DNA from: Rhodospirillales bacterium RIFCSPLOWO2_12_FULL_67_15
GTDB taxonomy: Bacteria > Pseudomonadota > Alphaproteobacteria > Rhodospirillales > 2-12-FULL-67-15
Length of the DNA stretch: 7,350 nt
NCBI GenBank assembly: GCA_001830475.1
Contig: MIAC01000099.1
Span: 3,505-10,854, forward strand
Direction of reading: 5' to 3'
Part shown: positions 6,060 through 7,350 of the stretch, piece after piece
Numbering within the stretch: position 1 is the first letter of the stretch
How the letters are laid out: every line of letters starts with the position of its first letter
The notes under the pieces: generated by a model
Database searches by the model: none
Told to the model about the DNA's origin: nothing
What the model saw: only the letters and a program-made list of their open reading frames with translations
Program-made: the position numbers and the translations under genes

Positions 6060-7195
6060 ACGACGCGCCCGGCAAGAACGGATCGTCCCCGGCGAAGAAC
6101 CACATCCGCAAACCCTCCCGCGGCAACCGCCGCACATTCGCGCTCGTGCTGGCGGGCGCGGCGCTCGCGGTCATGGCCGCCGGAACGTGGTTGTGGTGGG
6201 GCGACTCGGAACCCGCACCCGCGCCTGACGGCGTTTCGGCGGACAAACCGCCCGCGGCGTGGTATCTGACCCAACGCCCGCCGTCGTTTCTCGTAACTAC
6301 GCCTGGCCGGCCGATTTTTTCCGACGACGAGGAGGCGAGGGACAGAGGCCGCGCCTACGAGGAAGCCCTCGCCCGCGAGGTCCGGCGCACCTATGTTCCA
6401 ACCCGCGCCGCGCCTTCGCAGCGAAGCGCCGCGCCGCCCGCGCCGCTCGATCCCAACGTGCCGCCGTGGCGGCGCTACGCCGTGGCGCCGCCCGAGGCAG
6501 GGGGCAAGCCGCGCGTCGTCGTCGTCATCGACGACTTAGGCGTCGACCGCGCGCGCTCGGCCCGCGCCGCCCGCTTGCCCGGGCCGCTCACGCTGTCGTT
6601 CCTCACCTACGCCAACGATTTGCCCGAACAGACGCGGGACGCGCGGACGCTCGGCCACGAGCTCATGCTCCACGTCGCGATGGAGCCCAACGACAAGTCC
6701 ATCGATCCCGGCCCCAACGTTCTCCTCACCGGGCAGCCCGCCGGCGAAATCCGCAAGAGCCTGGAATGGGGGTTGAGCCGCTTCGAAGGCTACGTCGGCG
6801 TCAACAACCACATGGGCAGCCGCTTCACCCGCGACGCCGCCGGCATGACCGTGGTGATGGAGGAACTGGCCAAGCGCGGGCTGCTGTTCCTCGATTCCCG
6901 GACCTCGGGCAAGACCGTCGCCGCCGCCCTCGCCCCGCGCCACCGCGTTCCCTTCGAGGAGCGCAACGTCTTTCTCGACGCCGAGGACCGCCCGGGCGAG
7001 GCGGAGGCGCGGCTCAAGGAATTGGAATCGCTGGCGCGGCGCCACGGCCACGCCATCGCCATCGGCCACCCCAAGGAGCGGACCTTGGCGGCGCTCGAAG
7101 CCTGGCTTCCGACCCTCGCGGGCAAGGGGCTTGTGTTGTCGCCCTTGAGTTCGGTCGTGCGCGCCCCTGAGGAAATGCGCGCGGCCAAGCGTTGA
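6056..7195 (+). CDS. Divergent polysaccharide deacetylase family protein (YibQ-like), membrane-anchored
   Basis: A 379-residue protein of the divergent polysaccharide deacetylase family (YibQ, Pfam Polysacc_deac_2). A short basic cytoplasmic stretch is followed by one membrane helix (about 27-49), then a Pro/Ala-rich linker (about 50-150) and the catalytic-like domain (about 152-370) in the periplasm. Family motifs are VVVVIDDLG (154-162), MLHVAME (204-210), NNHMGSRF (250-257), FLDSRTS (278-284) and AIGHPKERTL (335-344). The Asp pair and His residues that could hold a metal are present. The substrate of this family is not established; a role at the cell envelope is inferred. The ATG at 6056 overlaps the cueR stop (ATGA) and has only an A-rich upstream stretch, so coupling to cueR is likely. 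An in-frame ATG at 5924 lies inside cueR and would add 44 residues without similarity. The copZ-like gene begins 27 bp downstream. Confidence 0.88.
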   Translation: MNDAPGKNGSSPAKNHIRKPSRGNRRTFALVLAGAALAVMAAGTWLWWGDSEPAPAPDGVSADKPPAAWYLTQRPPSFLVTTPGRPIFSDDEEARDRGRAYEEALAREVRRTYVPTRAAPSQRSAAPPAPLDPNVPPWRRYAVAPPEAGGKPRVVVVIDDLGVDRARSARAARLPGPLTLSFLTYANDLPEQTRDARTLGHELMLHVAMEPNDKSIDPGPNVLLTGQPAGEIRKSLEWGLSRFEGYVGVNNHMGSRFTRDAAGMTVVMEELAKRGLLFLDSRTSGKTVAAALAPRHRVPFEERNVFLDAEDRPGEAEARLKELESLARRHGHAIAIGHPKERTLAALEAWLPTLAGKGLVLSPLSSVVRAPEEMRAAKR

Positions 7196-7222
7196 AATCC
7201 GAAGGAAGAAAAGGAGAAACCC

Positions 7223-7350
7223 ATGACCCAATATCGCGTCAACGGAATGACCTGCCAGGGCTGTGTCAACGCGGTGACCAAGGCGATCAAGGCGGCCGCG
7301 CCCGCGGCCGCGGTCAAGGTCGACCTCGCCGCCAAGACGGTGACGGTGGA
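7223..7350 (+). CDS. copZ: Copper chaperone-like HMA-domain protein, N-terminal part (cut by right edge)
   Basis: The first 42 codons are visible and the frame is open to the edge. The protein begins MTQYRVNGMTCQGCVNAV, with the MTCxxC metal-binding loop (Cys11, Cys14) at the position normal for a ferredoxin-like HMA fold, followed by the first helix and a strand containing VKVDLAAKTVTV. A free-standing protein of about 65-70 residues would be CopZ, which carries Cu(I) to the N-terminal domains of CopA and can deliver it to CueR-type sensors. A strong AAGGAGAA ribosome site (7211-7218) precedes the ATG. Its place in a copA-cueR cluster supports copper. Because the end is outside the window, the start of a longer HMA-containing protein, such as a second ATPase, cannot be excluded. 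Confidence 0.85.
   Translation, partial: MTQYRVNGMTCQGCVNAVTKAIKAAAPAAAVKVDLAAKTVTV

Noticed and set aside
5280..6246. Minus-strand frames over the repeat and cueR (including peptides such as VIPAKAGIQ and MAPRLRGG)
   Set aside because: These are the well-known false translations of this palindromic repeat and the antisense of cueR; no coding evidence.
1..7350. tRNA, rRNA, CRISPR arrays, insertion sequences with transposase, toxin-antitoxin or defence genes
   Set aside because: None is visible; nearly all bases are accounted for by the genes and short intergenic regions listed.

Overview
This is a GC-rich chromosomal window that looks like an alphaproteobacterium, most likely of the Rhodospirillales type. 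I base that on the G/C-rich third codon positions, the protein sequences, and a palindromic intergenic repeat of the CGTCATTCCCGCG...CGCGGGAATGACG kind that is common in that group. This is recognition by eye; no search was run.

The left half (about 1-2814) lies on the minus strand and reads kup -> trpG -> trpD. kup encodes a Kup/TrkD potassium:proton symporter. It is followed 87 bp later by trpG, the glutamine amidotransferase subunit of anthranilate synthase, whose stop overlaps the trpD start (ATGA). trpD runs off the left edge. trpE, the usual neighbour of trpG, is not next to it in this window; kup occupies that side.

A divergent intergenic region (2815-2973) separates this from a copper-homeostasis cluster on the plus strand. 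It holds a terminator-like hairpin on the kup side, a TTGACC -35 box with a long MerR-type spacer, and a 28-bp near-perfect palindrome with an AGTTAACT core that abuts the copA start.

The right half (2974-7350) reads copA -> cueR -> yibQ-like deacetylase -> copZ-like chaperone. CopA is a P1B-type Cu(I)-exporting ATPase with two N-terminal metal-binding domains. CueR is a MerR-family Cu(I) sensor with the diagnostic C-x7-C loop and the Ser that marks monovalent-metal sensors. The third gene, coupled to cueR by an ATGA overlap, is a membrane-anchored divergent polysaccharide deacetylase of the YibQ family, unexpected in a copper operon. The fourth is the start of a small MTCxxC metallochaperone, cut by the right edge. 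A simple model is that CueR senses cytoplasmic Cu(I) and activates the cluster, the chaperone carries Cu(I), and CopA pumps it out.

Most of the window is ordinary. The points worth a second look are a palindromic repeat that supplies the last residues and the stop codon of copA, a long hairpin that encodes part of a basic tail on CueR, the deacetylase inside the copper cluster, and the two dyads in front of copA. I found no evidence of a wholly new system.
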